A DNA stretch of 64,000 nt from Stratiolaelaps scimitus (taxonomy: Eukaryota; Arthropoda; Arachnida; Mesostigmata; Laelapidae). The position numbers were made by a program, and so were the translations under genes. The stretch is from positions 8,556,001 to 8,620,000 of the forward strand of contig JABWDB010000008.1 in NCBI GenBank assembly GCA_019614645.1, given 5' to 3'. Shown piece by piece: positions 33,830-47,136 of the stretch (positions are counted from its first letter, which is position 1; each line of letters starts with the position of its first letter). Under the pieces are notes generated by a model. That model saw only the letters and a program-made list of their open reading frames with translations. It was not told the DNA's origin and made no database searches.

Positions 33830-36387
33830 TAGGGGTAAGGCTTCGTGGGCAGTGAAAGAGAGGGCGATGAGATGAAGGTACAAGGTCTGCCTGCAGCCGC
33901 AGATTGTGCGGCTCGCATCATCGACAGCCAACTCGGTAGCGATGGTAACTCTGCCGGTCTGTCTGTATCTCTGTGTACGGACGAACGTTTCATTCTCACA
34001 ACGACGACTGCCTCACACGGACCGGCAAATCAGACGGACACTGCGCCGAAGTCGGACTTGTGCCGCTCGGCCCTCGGTTCTATTCTGTTGTGTCCCCCTG
34101 AGTGGCCGGGCAGAGACGACGACGGTGGCGGCAACCCCTTGGGGGTCCATGGCCTCAGCGGTGCCAACAGCGCGTGGGCGAGCTCGAGGGGTGCAAGGTG
34201 GCAACTCCCACGCGAGCGGGGTCACGTCACTTGGGCGTGGGTGAGGGCCTGCGCGCAACATCCAACCTAGCCCATCCAGATCTATCCTAACGGAGGCTTC
34301 ATTCAGTCGTCGTAACCATAACAGCAGCCAGCGTTCGGGGTCGAACTGGCAGCCTGCTGCTGCTTCACGATCCTCTCCGCTGCAGTCTCGCGAGCAGGAG
34401 ATAAGCGCGCTACGGCTTGGTGCTTGGCCATGAGGCGAGGACAGCAGCCGCTTCACCGAACCCGGCAGCGCACCAGAAATAGCCGTTAGACTCGGAGAGA
34501 ACATGGTACGGCTGAGGGCTGGATGATCCCAGTCAACAACCACTCGCAGACAGTTATACTGTACATACTACGCTGGCACTAGCCACCCCAAATGGACACA
34601 GGCACTTCCAACTGTTCGGGAGAGAACAGCGTTCGCTATATGAGACTGAACAGTATGATCGAAAGGGTTCCAAACAGGACCAGTTCGGCGAAGCGCACAA
34701 CGTGAAATGGCCAGCTATTATAAATGCCTATCAGCGTCAGTATTGCCAGCTAGCTATTACGGGCCCTGATGTGATGTTACCAATGTGTCGCATCGGAGGC
34801 GAGCGTCGCTCGATACGTCATCCTGTTCGCGGAGATGCCGTCACCGCTGTAAACGCAACGGCATATGGTAGACAAGGCGTCACTTGGTGCCACTGGTGCA
34901 TATATCGACGCACGTTCGGGCCGGGACACTGCCTAATGCAGATAGAGATGACAAACAACAGGGGGGTGGCGGCGGTACTGGATCAACAGGAAATTGATGA
35001 AGATGGACAAGGGACGTCGAAAAGTTGCCGTTATCGTCGTGGTCGTCGTTAAACAGCGCCAATGAAATACTAGTCAGTCATTTTGGAGATTCGGTCATTG
35101 GCGGGTGTTACTACGGAAACATCATCTCCGCTATTTCTTGCTGAGACGAAATCACGTTCGCTTCCCTCGCTACGCGCTTATCTTCCGACTCGTATTGTTA
35201 ACTAATTATCTCAGCTATCGTATTGTCTTCGTAGCTTAATGGGTTTACGATGGGCAGGTACAAAATCAGATTAACAACATCCGCATTGAGAACAACGACA
35301 ACAACGGCAACAACAGCACCAGCTACAACAACTATTACACAATAGCAAGGTATGGGCCATTGTTATTATACATCATTCATAATTCGCAACAGCTGCTAAC
35401 CGTTGCCGGGGGTCGAGAGAGCAGCAGTAATCACAATCCACGTATGTGGCCATAATTAAATAATGATAATTATTTCGCATGGCACCTGCGAATGATCACA
35501 ACGACGCCTCGTCCATCGGGCCTTACAGGACCCTCTACAAAATGGCTCCGGATTTCGTCTACGGGTAAGAGTGAACCGTGTCAATACCGTAAAAGTATGG
35601 CAAGAGCTATAACAGCTACGCCAGCAGCAGCGACAGCAGCGGAACTCTCGAGCGGATGCCGTGGCTGGAAAGAAAATCCTTTGGGTGGAAAAGTTGCCGA
35701 CAAACCGGCGTTCGTCAGACAGACCGACCGGGACGGTGGACACGGCGAAGGAGGCTTTGCTCTGCTCTGACGAGACCTCCTGCTCCGGGGAGTGGGGTGC
35801 GGGGGTGCTGATGAAGTCGACTCAGGTCGAGTCAACCCCATCTCCGTTCTGAATGGCGGAGGCTCCAACTCGACGTTGGGCGCCACTCCACCTCGCACCC
35901 CTGCTATTCGTAGTGATTGCTACTGCGGCGGCGGCTGCTGCGTGAAGAGTTGGAGAATTGTACATTGCCACTGCTGTCATCGGGTAAGCACACGTTACAG
36001 AGTGAAGCGTCGAGATAGGGAGGGAGAGACTGACGCTAACGTTCATACCATCACCTGCGAATGCGAGACCCGCAGCAGCTGGCTGGCTCTTTTCCGTTGT
36101 CAGCGCTACTATGTAACAGCATCGTATATGTAGCTGCGGCGAAGTTTAGGCAGGGGATACTGACTGATGTATATATGTGCACTGGGTTGCCGTTACCCTC
36201 GGGCCTATTGCTGACGCTCTGGAAAGAGGCCGCAACAGTGTCAGCACGCAACGATACCGTATGAGGGTCAGCACGTAACGATACCGTATGAGTGTTGGAT
36301 AACCAGTTGATGGAGTGGCATGGAAGTTTATGGAACCGATGGCGAATTGTATTTGTCTAGTTATGTATACTAACCCATATAGAAGTT

Positions 36388-36421
<34 letters not shown>

Positions 36422-39400
36422 GGGCAAGCTATTATCGGTGGCTGTTTTATGTACCAGAAGCGAAATGACACATCTCGAACCCGCATAGGTAATGGAGTCA
36501 GTTCATAGTTTTCAGAGGTGGCAGGAAGGCAGGACACACGGTGGAAGGGAAGATATCACCATTTGTCGTTGACTAATGGATGAAAAGGAGCTTCAGTCAT
36601 AGTGGACAGACGATGGCTGTCCATAGAATCGAACAGAGGGTCCGGAGTTCATCGAAGCTACCCCTCATAAAACAATCAATCAAATTTCAAAATATCATTT
36701 GCGGCAAAAAGAAAAAACGAAACGAATTGATACCATTTTGACGGGGTAAGGCCAGCAGAAACAGAAGTAAATAGAGCACAACGTCAAGCAGTATCTATTG
36801 TATCTACGCTTCAACGGACGGAGCTAGGGAGGCCCCCATTCGGTAATGCTTCTACCGAAGGCAATATCTCCAGCTATGCGGTCAGGATGTTTTATAAGAA
36901 AATATAAGTGGAGGTGTACCACAAACAATAGCAAGAGCACAGTGAACTCCTAGACGTGTACTGCAACTGCCGAAATAGGAGTGGCGCCATGTCACTCACA
37001 CTCGTCCAAATTGAGTTCGTCTCTATTTGCACGGACGAACCACAGACGGTCGGAGCCACTAGAAATGCTCAATTCTGGCGGAGTGGGGGGACTCCTAGAA
37101 ATTCGTGTACACTGGGTGATGTGTAAACCCGTCACGCTCATGGACATCGCGTTAGGTAGAGTTACACTAGTTGATTTAAACGAAAAAAGACAAATGTACA
37201 TTTGCATTCGCTCAGGACGTCACCCCTCTGCCGTACGATCGTTGAGCCGGATGAGAGTTTGGGCGAATGTTACAGCTTTCAGTGGTCCCAGTAGCGTCCA
37301 ACCCGTAGGCCCTACGGACGGACGAATCACCGGCCAGCTCAGCTTGCCACTATCGCTATCTTGAGCTGGTGGCAAGTGTCTGCCTGTTGACTACTGCTTG
37401 AAGCTGCCACTGGATTAGAATAAAAGGAACCCCCACGCTATCACAACCAGCACTCGTAGAGCGGCTTTTATCGAGAAGTACCCGAACTCATCGCTGAAAG
37501 CCTGCTCTAGCAGGTCCCACCAGCTCGTATACAGTGGCACTAGCTGGCGTCGCACTTAGCCGACTCTAATGGGCTCTCGGGCCAGACCCACAGAGGACCG
37601 GACCATACACACATCGCATACGTATACAGGCACAATTCTAATTTTCGGAAATGCACTCAGCCAAGATAACCTTATACAGCGCTGCTGACTATCGCCTTGC
37701 AGAGGAGAAATACGACACATTTAGCTATACGACCTTCCCTCGACTAGCGGACGCTGGCGGTAACCGTTTCCAACTAAAATTCAGTTGCAGGCCGCTTAGG
37801 GTCGTACTCAACTTAACTGAGCTTACCTTAGCTCAACCAGTTCAGCCATTATAATTTACAGCTCAAGTCAGTCGACCTGCGACGCGCGAAGCTGGGACAA
37901 CCCACGACAATCGGCGTGCAGAGGCCCTTGAGGATCTGGCATGCTTAAAATAGGCCACCGTCATCTCCCCCTTCCTCCTCCCAAGATGGACCCGTCCTTT
38001 TCACTGCTTTCTGTCATGTGCCGCAGGACCGATGTCATGTCAAGAAACATCATTGTACATATTACTTAGGCTTGAGCAGCCAGCATTTGGAAGGAAGTTG
38101 GCTATCGCAATGCATACGCTTTGTATTGGGAAAAAGAGAGAGAGAGACAGAGCGAGAGAGTCGTGCGATCACTGATTCTGACGTTCTTGGCGTCGTCGCA
38201 GGCCGAAGAGGAGGCCACCGAGGAGCGTCTCATGCCAACAAGGGACAACGAGGACATAACCGGTTGGCGTCCGTGATCACCCAATTGCTACTGCTGCCGT
38301 TGCTATCGCTACTCGCTGCTGCTGCAGCTGCCGATCTTACAGACAATTCGGCCCCGTCGCGTCACAAGAAACAGGAAAAGACTACGAGCCAGGAGCTCAG
38401 CAGCGCTTTCGCTTTCGAACCTCTCCGCGTTCTCTGAGCGAGACCCCCATTCAGATGTGATGGCGAGTCGGCGAATTCAACTGAACAAGTTGGACGAACA
38501 ACGAGAACGATAGCCTATCATCGCGTGGGACGCATACACGGCCGGCCTTGACGGCTGGTCCCGCATATGCGGGGTCGCAGTGTGCAATCCGCCTTTTGGC
38601 GTTGGTGGCACCATTGCCCGTGGAGTTTTCCCTCCTTCCCGTTATCGTCGGGCTATATACATATGCTAAGTACGTCCGTAAGTAGATGCATGTGTACGTG
38701 AAATCGCTTGCTGAACGGCTGGATGACGTTGGCGTTACCCGGTGCGGAATATCGCCCTTCGATCGGACACTCAAGCCCAATGGAAATACGGTGTGGTGAT
38801 ACGTAGTATAATCATAATAAGATGTGTTTTGTAATGCTAATATGACATTTGTTACAACTTATCCCGGAGCTGCATTGTGGCCGAATTCGATTGACGGTCG
38901 ACGAAGTGTTCATATACTTTTATCCTGCTCGGTGACACTGTTTCCCTATGGAGAGCGTTAGCCAAATAGCCTTATGACATGGAGACGGCATAGACAGCAG
39001 CTCTGCATGCTCGCTCGTGCAGGTCGTGCTCGTTTCACGAGCACGACGGTGCCAGGAAAAACGAGCAGCGTGCAAACAGAGTAAAGGTGATGAAAGCTGC
39101 GCTTAAATGGGTAAGCACTGAGGCAGGTTGATATACGGTCATCCGTGCATCGACGAATCCACGCATCGAACAGATGACCGTACTGCGCCGTTCTATACAG
39201 GGAAATGATCTGAAGAGTAGCATACTGCTGCGCACTGTACGCCTCATGGGGACACGTTTTACGGGCGATATCGACAACTCTGTAACACCTGGCCAAGTTC
39301 ATACCCTCTAAGACATGAGGTAGGGTCAAACTACGCGTACGATATCAGCTCGCGGCAAGTCCCCTTTGTCGCCCCTTGCTCAGGGGACACTCAGGCGCCA

Positions 39401-41094
39401 TCCGTGCTCGTCTTGCCGATAGCTGCATGCCAGCGGTCATGCACGAGCTGGGCAGGGCTTCTGCCGCCTGGCAAAAAGCGCCCCTGGGAATCGAAACAGC
39501 TACCGCTGGGATTTCGCCTCTATCCATTTTTGCTTCTGGACGAACTTTACTCACAAACGTGCGCGCATCGCGCTCAGATACAATTTTGATGCGGTCCGAG
39601 GGTGTCCTCAGCAAGGCGGCGGCTTTCCGGAAGAGCGCTCGTCGCGCAAAGAAGCGAGGAGTCTGCTTCGAGTTCAGCTTGGCGTCGTAAGCAACAGCGC
39701 CTTCGCCAGGCTGCCTGTCCAGCGCACTTCTTCAAGAACAAGCGGAGGACAATTGTTTGTTTGTGCCGCTGCGGCTGCTTACGATTGGGTTTATCTTGGA
39801 AAACACGAACGTGCCGTCAGCGAATGGGGTACACTGATAGATAGATTTTACGTTGGGTTGCACGAAGTTGCAAGAAATACGACGCTTATTTATTGCCTTC
39901 TTCCGTTCGTCTAAGAGTAAATCGTGGACGGTTTCGTCATTTCGTTTTGCGCAATGTGTGTCTGCGTGTCCCAGTTTGCGTCGCATGTGGAACATACAAT
40001 TTATCGACGTCGATGCCGAAGTCGCGGAAGCAACAGACACGCACACACACCCACATATATGGCGCCTCCTTGCGCCGAGATAACCAACGGCAGTTGGTAC
40101 AATTCTCGACAAATATTCGATTAATAATCGAATTTGAAGAGCACAAGATGCCTGTCACATGACGATGAATACATGTTATGTCATCGGCCTTTGCACGTTT
40201 TGCAGCTTTGTTAATCCACTAAAATGATCAGCCTCTCTCCAATCTTTTACGTTACGCCATCATTGCTGTACAAATCCGGCAGCAGTGCCGCGCCGTTCGT
40301 CCTACTTTATCTTTAACCACGTCGATTAAACGGTTTTAGGTTTCGGCAAAGAAAAATCACTGAGACCTCATCCGCCGCATTATTCATGTTTTACTAATAA
40401 TAGCGTATAGCATATCCAGCCACAGCCACTGTAATCGTGTGCGTATGTGTGCCTTTGTCTACTTTGGCCTCCAGAACTCGCCTTGCCACCATCGTGCAGG
40501 CCAACGTTTTCGGCTCCGCACGACCGGTCCTTGCATGCTGTGTTCTTAGACCGAGCAGGTCTGTTCTCAGAGCGAAGTCGGATGCCTCGCTGAGCATCCG
40601 ACTGGGCTCACTTGCTCTTCGATACTCGCTTCTAGCCCCGGGGAGCCCGTTCATGCGCATTTGTAGCCGTATATAGCAGTAGCGCCGGGCAGTACGATTC
40701 TAGAAACATGCATTGTTAACGCGTGCAGTACTGGGCCACCGTAATGCGTTAGTTATGCGTTCCACTCCGGATCGTGTCGCAGCGACAGTCAGCCAGCAGT
40801 GTTGCGCCGCCATTGGTGCCGGCAATGGCTACGCGACGAATTTCTACCTGGCCTGCCTTAGTTCAGAAGTCCTCGGTCGTCCTCGCCTCCGCGGCCGGTG
40901 CCACCGTTTTCGTCCGCAGGGGCGGGGTTCGTGGACGACCCGCTGTTGAGATATGGTTAGCTGGCAGCATTAGCGCAGGCGGTACGGGCAGCCCTTGCAT
41001 TCATTGCTGTTTCGTCGGCCTCACGCTGCTGAGAGATGCCAAGAGCGGACGGTACGCGAGCTGCAGTAGGAGTGGCCACTCTGTTGTTCGCAGC

Positions 41095-41128
<34 letters not shown>

Positions 41129-42500
41129 ATCTCTCTGTGACTCTGCTATTACTGCTACCAGCGCGGTTACTACTACGGGACAGGCAGTGTACGCGTTTGC
41201 TTGCTGGCGCCAGGCTGCAGATGCGGCAGGGACGCTGGCAGAAGCGCAGTGGCCGCCAACACTGGCGCCGCTGGGGTCGGCGGCGCAGGCTGCTGAGGTT
41301 ACGAGCTTGTGCACTGTGCTGCGACCGATCACCACAGCATCGCGGCAGCGAGTGTACCCAGAGAGAGATACAACGTGAATGCTTTACCTCGGGATATGAA
41401 TGGTGGAGCGTGGGGAAGAAGTAGACCCCAACAAAATGGGAAACGACAGAGCGGCGTCTGTTCGTCGGACTTGCCTTGGAAGGGCCTCCCAGAAAGGCCA
41501 TGGCAGGCGATGAGGGCCTGTAGGCACGCTTGGACGAGAAGCGCGACCGCCGTCCTGCACACACACACACACACACCCTCACAGATACATACATACGTAC
41601 ATATACTCGCACACAACACAGAGGAATGGCCCTCTAGGAATAGACGTCCACTAGGCCACGTCATCGCACCCCGCCGCGTTCTCCGCCAGCCTCACCTAGC
41701 TCACCCACGTTTGGCCCATCGCAAGCACTCGTTCAACTCAGCGTTCCGTCCTTCCTCAGGCAAGTAAGCTGAACGACAGAGCGAACGATGCATCCAGGCT
41801 GGAACAGAGAAAAGGCTTCGCGCTACGGTGTTCGAGGTAGCGCACTTCCGACCTCCCATCAAGGAGATGGTAGTGGCCCGTGCGCCTTGCCATTGCTGTC
41901 CTGGGTCGAGCTTGGTTTAACGAAGTAGATTATAAAAAGACCTAACAGAATAATCGCTGCGGGGCCCTCAATACGTCCCCGCAGCCTCAGTAAGTACTCG
42001 ATTTGTGTATAACACATGATTGTATCACCCATAACAGCAGATAAATACAGTATGCAACTGTTGCATCGCGAGTGTAACTCTTGTAATTAGTTGTTCTGTG
42101 TGCGTGTGTTTTTATGTAAAAATAGCAGCGCGTCAATGCACGCTGTTCCATTCCTATCACAGCAAATCTGGCTACAGATTTGCTGATCAATAGGGGGTCT
42201 TTAATGCAAGGCAAATAAGAACTTGTATTTATCCGCTCCGCAGTGGAGACAGATATGTATTTGAAACAAGTACATGAGATCTATTAGATCTGGATAGCGG
42301 TTTGTATTGGCGAAGCAATGCAGGTCATTAGCAAGCATTGCTTACCCATTGCGGCCAAAGTGACCGAAAAGACACGCACATAGATACTCGATGAGAGCCT
42401 GGCCAACTAAAATACAACTTTGTTCTCGTAGCGCTTGAATAACGTTGTTTCTATCCAAGCTGGCCTCTCTACTTCAATGCTGACAAGGTGAATGATACTG
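33830..42500. other. Non-coding stretch with small inverted and tandem repeats
   Basis: It holds (AAC)-rich sequence near 35.28-35.34 kb, a 27-bp-period tandem duplication at 36240-36292, (AT)n at 36390-36418, a (CT)n block at 41095-41137 and (CA)n at 41561-41577. Perfect hairpins lie at 39023-39047, 40576-40603 and 42160-42185. GC-rich parts (34.0-34.4, 40.8-41.5 kb) open overlapping frames on both strands; none has a recognisable domain. Confidence 0.5.
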
Positions 42501-42509
42501 TATAGCCTA

Positions 42510-42619
42510 AGCGTAAATCTTCCGGGCTGATTCACAACCAACGTTTAGTTGGGCAATGATGGGGATCGAACCCATGCCTTGAACACACCACGCCACCGGG
42601 CTCAACCACCCGATATTGC
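42510..42619 (-). mobile_element. tRNA-derived SINE copy with 8-bp target-site duplication
   Basis: On the minus strand a tRNA-like head has a B box CATGGGTTCGATCCCCATCA, preceded by an A-box-like GTGGCGTGGTG. The body AACTAAACGTTGGTTGTGAATCAGCCC follows in two parts, then the tail GGAAGATTTACG. The copy is flanked by perfect direct repeats ATAGCCTA at 42502-42509 and 42620-42627, as expected for target-primed insertion. Compared with the copy at 50.4 kb it lacks about 50 bp between head and body. Confidence 0.7.
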
Positions 42620-42629
42620 ATAGCCTATC

Positions 42630-45600
42630 TCGCGCTGGCTGTAGATAGGTGCACTGGAAGAAGTATATAACAATCTTGTACACATTGTGAGCAAAGCACG
42701 TTGCTGTATAGACGCTAGACAGACGTAATAGCGGTGATTGGTAATTAGTTCAAAATTAATAATTCAATATACCTCGAATGCTATATTGAACACAGCTATC
42801 TCCGGCTGGAGATATACGCCGCGGTGCCGGGCTTGACCGAGGAGCCATTACACTAGTCATCTCGCCGTCTCCGTCACACAGAAGAAGTCCCCATCGTCTT
42901 GTTGAGAGCGAAGAGGCGTTGCTAGGTTCCGCAACGCCCGCAGGGCATTTGTGTAAGTACGAATTCAACTGTACATATATATATATATTTAATTTCGCGG
43001 TGGCTGACCCATGTCTCGTGGGAGGAACGTGATCAGAACGATCATTAGTTTCCGCGGAGTGCGTCAGCTACTATTTAGCTCAGCTGACTGTTCGGCCCCT
43101 TTTCAAGTGTCATTCGTCACTCCGTTGGGCGCCTTCAACGTCGAACTGTTTCGAACGTCTCTCCTGAATGGTTTGTGTGCATGTATAACATTATGACTTA
43201 TGCAAAACAGAGGAGGGAGAAATCGCGTCCACTTCGTCTTAATCGAGACCTGCTCATCTACGGGGCAGGCAGCGTGGCTTCGTGTCGCCTTAGTTCTCTC
43301 TGTCTCTCTGTTCCGGGATAAGAACAAGGACTCCACTAGTGAGAACCACTTGGGGCGGGCAACAAATCACGGCCCGACCTAAACTTTCTATAGCAGAATA
43401 AATGCGAGTCAGTTCTGTCATCGGCAGACGATTTCATGGAAGTCGCGCGGTTCCCCGTGCACTGAAAAAAACTGGCAACACTTTGGATCAAGCTCTGGTG
43501 CACTGAAGCGGTGCGTGCTAGGATGCCTGAACATGTCGAGGCCATCTCATCTCAACGACCGAGTATATGCATATATATTCAATGTATAAAGCCCCTGTAT
43601 TTCACACAAGTATGTATATAGATGTATGTTTAGAAAATATTAGCGAAAGACACAGATAAAGTTTGAGCACCAAGGGGTATTTCCCTTTATGTAACTACAA
43701 CAGAGATGTCTTGCATTTATGCATGCATGACTGACTGACTCACTGGATGGATGAATGGTTTGTCGGGAACTAAATAGAAGTTAGGAGGAATTATTAGTAG
43801 GACCTTAGCAACGTTGACGGTGAATATCTTAGCCTCTTAGTTGAGCGGCGCAGAATGGCCCTCGCCCATTATAGAATGTAGCGAACAGATTCCCACGGGA
43901 CGGACGAAGCGAATGAATGGTGGACACTTAAAAGCCACCCTCCACAGCCGCAATAGACGCAGGAGTCGACTTCTCCGCGTAGGGCCTTACTGTTAGCTTG
44001 GCTACAAAAAAAGTTCAACGGACTGCACCCACGCCGTAGACATCCTCCATCACTGATGTCCACCTTGCCACTGAATGGAACGGGCATCTTCCCAACGGTG
44101 AGGATTTTCCGTAATTTTTAGCAGAAGCAGTAGTGGTGGTAATAGCAAAAGCATTAGCACTTGAAGGAGCAATTCCAGTGCAAGCGTCACTCTGATTTCT
44201 CAACGTAGGTTTTCAAACAAGACCCCAGTCGGCCGGCGTAGCTAGCTGGACTCGATAGCAGCATTGGTTTGTGTCCTTCAGTGGTCTGTTGCTCGTATGA
44301 TTCTCCCTGGGCAGCTGTAAGATGGGCGTGCCTGTCTCGGTGTCTGATACGGTATCCGGGATCCCTTGATCCTTACACCTTATTTTGGAAGATAAGAAGA
44401 CCTGCGATGCTAGCAACCAGCACGAAACGAATATCGGTCGCGAATGAAAGAAGCCGCCGGCATTTTTAGCATAGTCGCAGTCCTTCTAGATCCTCGCTCA
44501 CCAATCATCCCTTGTCTCGAACTGTGCTAAGGCGCTATCTTGAGCGGTTGAAGGGCCCTCAGTCCTTGTTCCCTCAGATATCTCTCGGTACCTATTATCC
44601 GTATGGCACCACGTCGAGAAATGTCAACAGGAAAAATCGAGACCTTCCTTGGGTCACGGCACAAGGCCGTCTCTAAGGCGATGCTCCGGCATAACTATAC
44701 TTTGCAGAATATTCTTTTTCGCCCAGATCAGCGTCGTTCTCAGTCGTGTTATGCGAGTTTTCGGCACCCCCCCCCTCTCCCCCGCGTTATATTCCAACTC
44801 CATCGTCTCGTAATGGATAGAATGCCTACGATCACCCACACCCAGAGAAATCCGTGAAATGTCATTATCATACATTTACTGCTACGCCATTATGGTCGAG
44901 TGTTGCAGGTACAGGTAGGGCGAATCGGGAATAGCCCCTCTATTGGCCTGCTGGAACAGAGTTCAAGGTTGTTCGGTTGGCCAAGAATCACGGAAGCGGT
45001 GAAGGTCGAGAGTAGACGAACTCTCGAATTGTCGCGACGACTTTAGTGTTCTGTGCGCGACCAGCGACAGCTTCGAACGCCCTCCCAGTAGACGTACTGG
45101 CCTGCCAGAACCTCCACTATGGCGGCGTTCGAAATGTTTGGACTAGATAACATTAGGTCAGCTTTGAAACTCGATGATAAGTCGTACGTGGTGTACCTAT
45201 ATATATATATGGGTGCAAAAATTCCCGCGGAAAATGTCACATCAGCTCGGTGTAGCTTGCCCGATGCACTCAGTCAGTGTTGTTAAAATCGCCTTATCTG
45301 ATTGGTCTCACAGTATTTGCAGTAACAAAAGCATTATGACCATTATTATTCTAATTTTCTGCTAAAATATATCACATGCACCATCATCGATCCTATATCA
45401 TACTTATGCGGTATGTATTCTTTTAAGAGAGCACCACTTATCTTACTGTGTTGTACTTAACATCCCGCAATAGATGTTATACAGTAGTTGTACCATAACG
45501 AAACGGAACAGGTCATGTTTCTCTTTGTTTTCCACGCGTATTCTCTCCCCTTTAAAAAGGGTCAATTGTCCAGTGAGTACACCTATTTGATGTATACCTA

Positions 45601-47090
45601 TCTCTTATATGTGCGTACACCATCATGCAATCGCAATATTGTACAATGCCAAGTCTATTTGCGCTGTGTGGCTAACCAAGCCAATTGAGTAACGTGGTAA
45701 CGCCGTGGTTGACGTACACACCCACGAGAGCCCACTCGACAGAGCACACACATCACCCACGTAGCCTGGACTCGTCCTGAAGCGTATGGTCGAACAGTGA
45801 GCACGGCGCCTACAATGAATGCCCTTGCTGAGCAATTGTGTTTCAGTTGGACGTAAGGAGCAAGGCCCAGCGGACGCTAGGGTTATCAGAGTAGCTTTGC
45901 ACACTGAGTATGCGACCCAACAGGTGGCGTGGTGCCAAACCGTTGCGCGAACATGCTTGCCCGCAGCGAAGTGTCGCCGGGAACCCGGCCAGAGGCTGGC
46001 AAAACACACTTTCCCACATGTGCATGTGGAGATAGATCGGTGTACGCTGACAGGTTTTGGCAGTCGGCCAGGTTCAACACGGGAGGTGGGCCAGCAGCGA
46101 AACCAGCCTGAACCCAACCAACCGACGAAGCCAGCTCTGTTGCTTGCAAGAAAACGCCGGCTCCTCCAGCATCCAAGGAAGGAGGGGCAGGAGCCTACAT
46201 GATGATATCCAGATCCACTTTGGCATCAGATGGCATCAGATATGTACGACTGGCGCTCAGGGGAGTGCAACGCGCCGACCGCATGCCATGGGAATAATAA
46301 CTGTCCGTCATCTTATTGCCTGCACACGCCATTATGCTCCCCGCACAGGTGTACGAGGAAACCTTTCGCGTCTGACCTATTCGATAGTAGGAGCGACCCA
46401 GAGTGGAGTAGAGAACGGTATACAGAACGGAATACTATTTTCGGGAAAAACAAAGGCACACGTGTCTTTTCTGTGATAAAAACCTTCTCACGGTGCCTCC
46501 CTCGTGTCCGGCCATTGATTGGTGACGGTACAACTGGATTTGTCGCGCTACGTAACCTGCTGGCAGATGTCTGGGGTGGATGTGAAGCGACCGGGGAACT
46601 CGCCGCCCCCAACAGCCGCATGGCAAAGGATCCATAAATGTTGATTGAGACAAAATGAGTATCACCATGACGAAGAGGATTTCGAATCGATACAGCAGCA
46701 AAATGAATGAGCAGTAAGGATTATAATTCATGACAAAGCAAGTATCATGGATAAAAGGCAAATGAGATACAGAAAGTAATAGGCTTCCTGTGAGATGCAT
46801 CACCCAAATGCCAGTCGACCGTAAGCCGGATTGCTAATGCCGCCGCGAACGCTCTCGGGGGCCAATTTTTGCAACGCGCGACCCAGACCTTCTCCCCCAT
46901 CAGCTCGAAAACTCAGCTTTCACATCGGCCGTTCTGTTCTGGGTCTCCCGAGACCTAAACGCGCCAGGCGCCACTACCAGCAGCTGAGATCGTCGCTGGG
47001 TTGCGGATTGCGTTGTCGTCGACCGGAGCCACCGACCTTCCCAGCACCAAGCCCGGCAACTGGTCTTACTAAAGGTTATTGAAGGGCTAG

Positions 47091-47136
<46 letters not shown>

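Noticed and set aside
40774..41424. A 216-codon + strand frame, the longest unexplained one in the middle region
   Set aside because: It is Arg/Ser/Leu-rich, crosses a (CT)n tract, and similar-length frames are open on both strands of the same GC-rich block, so openness follows from composition.
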